Origin: a virus
Length of the DNA: 64,000 nt
IMG/VR virus record: IMGVR_UViG_3300008448_000064
Coordinates: 1-64,000 of that record
Strand: one strand, 5' to 3'
Shown here: positions 62,099 through 64,000 of the stretch, in pieces
Layout: each line of letters begins with the position of its first letter
Numbering within the stretch: the first letter of the stretch is position 1
Notes under the pieces: generated by a model
Database searches by the model: none
Seen by the model: the letters and a program-made list of their open reading frames with translations, nothing else
Told to the model about the DNA's origin: nothing
Made by a program: the position numbers and the translations under genes

Positions 62099-62854
62099 TT
62101 ACATTCTTTCAATGTCTTCTTCAACACATATTTCGCCATGTTGAACTTCTAAAATGTGACAAGGTTCAGAAAAATGGTTAAATCCTCGATGCCATACTGA
62201 CTGTCCTATAACGTAGCTATGATTTTGTTTAATAGTATCAATGATAGATTCGTCATGTCTTAATATTTCTACTTGACAGTTGCCTTTTAACACATACCAA
62301 TGTTCAGCTCGGTTAAAATGGCGTTGCATACTCAAGCTTTTTCCAGGTTCTATTACTAATTCCTTAACTTTACATCCTTTTAGGTCATGTAACGTCTTAT
62401 AGTAGCCCCAAGGTCGAATTGTAGTCGGGGCTTGCCATTCTTTTAAGATCCAACTGCTTGAATTTTTCTTATCTTCGCCGCCTACGCCAAACGCAAAACT
62501 TAAACGAGGATCTTGTACCTGCATTTCTGGAATATTTCCTTCAGTTCTATCTCCGCCGTTGGCAAAAATAATCTCATCGTTAGGAAATAACTCTAAAGTT
62601 TCTTTGATAAATGTTCCGCAGCCGTTATCTGGGTCATCAGCTACCATTACGGTCATGTCGACCATTTTTAAATTTCTAATAATTGCATCACGTTCCCAAA
62701 TAGGCAAAAAAGGCCTGCCTTTTTTACGGGCAAGCCATGAGTCTGAGTTAAGGCCTACAATTAGTTTGTCACCTAACTTTTTTGCTGATTCAAAATATGC
62801 AATATGGCCAGAATGTATGGGATCAAACCCTCCGGTGACTAATACTATCTTCAT
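62099..62854 (-). CDS. nucleotidyltransferase-cupin fusion
   Basis: 251 residues. The N-terminal cytidylyltransferase-like domain has G-G-F-D-P-I-H-S-G-H (8-17), the H-x-G-H nucleotide-binding motif, as in RfaE2 and TagD. The C-terminal cupin (about 140-251) has R-P-W-G-Y-Y, S-L-S-M-Q-R-H and H-W-Y-V-L-K-G, like the mannose-6-phosphate isomerase cupin. It probably activates a sugar phosphate and isomerises or binds it. Together with the epimerase gene at 10.7 kb it points to surface-sugar metabolism. Confidence 0.85.
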   Translation of the reverse strand: MKIVLVTGGFDPIHSGHIAYFESAKKLGDKLIVGLNSDSWLARKKGRPFLPIWERDAIIRNLKMVDMTVMVADDPDNGCGTFIKETLELFPNDEIIFANGGDRTEGNIPEMQVQDPRLSFAFGVGGEDKKNSSSWILKEWQAPTTIRPWGYYKTLHDLKGCKVKELVIEPGKSLSMQRHFNRAEHWYVLKGNCQVEILRHDESIIDTIKQNHSYVIGQSVWHRGFNHFSEPCHILEVQHGEICVEEDIERM

Positions 62855-63306
62855 AAACTTGCATCTTCCATACCAGCAACTCGCAATTTAATAATGTTAG
62901 ACAGTTGCCATTGTTTAATATCAAGACCCTTGGTTATACCTAGCCATTTATTACGAAGTAGAGCAAATTCATTTATAATTTTCTCCATATCGATGACATC
63001 TGCTTCACCATCTACATACTTTTCCACATCTCGGGATGTCAATGCACGTTGATAAGTCTCAAGATATTTACGAAACAAAGAACTGCGAAGCCTTCGCAGT
63101 TCAATATTCAAGTATTCTAAAATTGCTTCAATTTCTTGAAGCTGACTAAATCTTTGTTCCACAACACCGGGCATACCGGCAGCTGCCTTTTCTATATTTC
63201 CCGTTATACGAGTATCACTTCTTGCTGCCTGTAATTCGGCTTCGAAGTATGCAACGGCGTCTGGAATATTAGAGATATCCTTAGATACTTTTGTGTACCA
63301 AGACAT
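62851..63306 (-). CDS. UvsY-like recombination mediator
   Basis: 151 residues, mainly helical. R-K-Y-L-E-T-Y-Q-R-A-L-T-S-R-D-V-E-K-Y-V-D-G-E and F-A-L-L-R-N-K-W-L-G-I fit the pattern of UvsY-type proteins in marine T4-type phages. UvsY loads UvsX onto single-stranded DNA. Encoded two genes from uvsX, as expected for a mediator. The assignment rests on pattern memory. Confidence 0.65.
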   Translation of the reverse strand: MSWYTKVSKDISNIPDAVAYFEAELQAARSDTRITGNIEKAAAGMPGVVEQRFSQLQEIEAILEYLNIELRRLRSSLFRKYLETYQRALTSRDVEKYVDGEADVIDMEKIINEFALLRNKWLGITKGLDIKQWQLSNIIKLRVAGMEDASL

Positions 63307-63560
63307 TAGTCTTCGTCCTCATCAAAGTCCCAATTGTCTTCTGCTTCTGCTTCTTCATCATCTAGACTATCTTGTCCTAGATAATATTCGATTGCATCAT
63401 CTAGTGATTCATCATATCCGATTGAATCCTTTAATGTTTTATCACTAATGCCATGATCTGCCAACAAGTCAACATATCGTTCAGCAAGTGATTCTAGTGT
63501 TTTTTTATCTGCGTATTCTTTAAATAACAGCCAGATATCTGCGATTTGATTCTCATTCAT
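63306..63560 (-). CDS. small acidic protein between uvsX and uvsY-like genes
   Basis: 84 residues: I-W-L-L-F-K-E-Y-A-D-K-K-T-L and A-E-R-Y-V-D-L-L-A-D-H-G-I-S-D, ending in a long Asp/Glu tail. A conserved gene of aquatic T4-type phages; unknown role. Overlaps the uvsX end by eight bases. Confidence 0.78.
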   Translation of the reverse strand: MNENQIADIWLLFKEYADKKTLESLAERYVDLLADHGISDKTLKDSIGYDESLDDAIEYYLGQDSLDDEEAEAEDNWDFDEDED

Positions 63561-64000
63561 GATTTACAATTTCTCCGGTTTCAGGATCTACATTAGATTG
63601 TACTACGGCCGAGTCGTCGAATTCAAGCATGATTTTGTCCAATCCGCCTTCTTCATTGCGATCCCATTCCTTGCGATACATCTTTAACTCTGTACCATCC
63701 TTAGAAACGTATTTAAGTCTGTTGCCATCTTTTGTGAGGATACCTTTTGCTTCACACAGGTCAACTAATCCGCTGTACGGACTCATACCTGTAGCATAAG
63801 GAATTTCAACTTGAACTGATTCAAAAGGTTTAGCATAACGTGTCTTCATGATCTTACATGCGGCACGAATACCATTTACAGTTGTAGTCTTGTTGCCATC
63901 TGCGTCGGTTTTCAATTTCAATTTACGCATAGCAATAACAATACTAGACGCATAAATGAAACCTTGTCCGCCTGAAATCTTGTCATCTGGATCAAACATA
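63553..64000 (-). CDS. uvsX: UvsX RecA-like recombinase, C-terminal part
   Basis: At least 148 codons, open to the right edge. S-G-G-Q-G-F-I-Y-A-S-S-I-V and Y-A-T-G-M-S-P-Y-S-G-L-V-D-L match the C-terminal part of UvsX. The Walker motifs lie outside the window. The acidic end is E-T-G-E-I-V-N-H-E. UvsX drives strand exchange and recombination-dependent replication. Confidence 0.88.
   Translation of the reverse strand, partial: MFDPDDKISGGQGFIYASSIVIAMRKLKLKTDADGNKTTTVNGIRAACKIMKTRYAKPFESVQVEIPYATGMSPYSGLVDLCEAKGILTKDGNRLKYVSKDGTELKMYRKEWDRNEEGGLDKIMLEFDDSAVVQSNVDPETGEIVNHE

Overview
The window is part of the genome of a large T4-type (contractile-tail, lytic) phage. The sequence shows a T4-like replication and recombination core: UvsX C-terminus at the right edge, a UvsY-like mediator, UvsW helicase, gp61-type primase and gp41-type helicase. 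It also has rIIA/rIIB, T4-late-type promoter elements (TATAAATA and variants) and three CCA-encoding tRNAs. Many genes are of the sort carried by aquatic T4-type phages: an SPFH/prohibitin lipoprotein, a NodU-type carbamoyltransferase, PstS, a BppU-like virion protein and nucleotidyltransferase-cupin fusions. The host is probably a Gram-negative aquatic bacterium. A Bug/TctC-type periplasmic binding protein, a lipoprotein with a poly-Gly run after the lipobox Cys, and an Ala/Pro/Lys-rich exported protein hint at a betaproteobacterium; that is inference only.

Layout. Positions 1-35.6 kb read almost entirely leftward. First come fibre and virion genes (1-6.6 kb), then a secreted nuclease/HNH/AlgH/cell-wall-hydrolase block with a sugar epimerase (7-11.5 kb). 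A run of very small overlapping genes follows (11.6-18.3 kb), several of which share a C-terminal F-x-L-K-W signature. Next are host-like genes (asparagine-synthase-like, TctC, lipoproteins; 18.3-23.1 kb), the SPFH-rIIB-rIIA operon (23.2-27.5 kb), and a methyltransferase/methyltransferase/helicase operon (27.5-31.4 kb). An AAA+ ATPase, a decayed NAMPT remnant and pstS with a possible PHO box close this arm (32.2-35.3 kb).

Positions 35.7-37.2 kb are mostly non-coding and hold clustered DnaA-box-like sequences, 16-bp repeats and a leftward promoter: a candidate replication origin. Positions 37.2-48.8 kb read rightward. They contain about thirty tiny early genes in cassettes driven by some twenty near-identical sigma-70 promoters, many with the -35 box inside the upstream terminator hairpin. 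Within them lie tRNA-Leu, tRNA-Arg and tRNA-Ile2. The arm ends with an AAA+ ATPase and a four-hairpin 3' region whose last two loops are identical and complementary to the GGAGCGAA ribosome-binding sites of many of these early genes.

Positions 49.3-64 kb are mainly leftward replication and recombination genes (gp41, gp61, a DNA polymerase III alpha-like fragment, UvsW, UvsY-like, UvsX). Among them are two rightward SGNH-hydrolase genes, a carbamoyltransferase and a nucleotidyltransferase-cupin fusion. No integrase, CRISPR array or insertion sequence was seen.

Reading of the whole: small early genes from strong host-type promoters take over the cell, middle operons with sigma-70-like promoters supply replication, rII and modification functions, and late genes use ATAAATA elements. 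In at least nine genes that element lies only 4-6 nt before the start codon, implying leaderless late mRNAs. Function names rest on motif recognition by eye; no database search was run.
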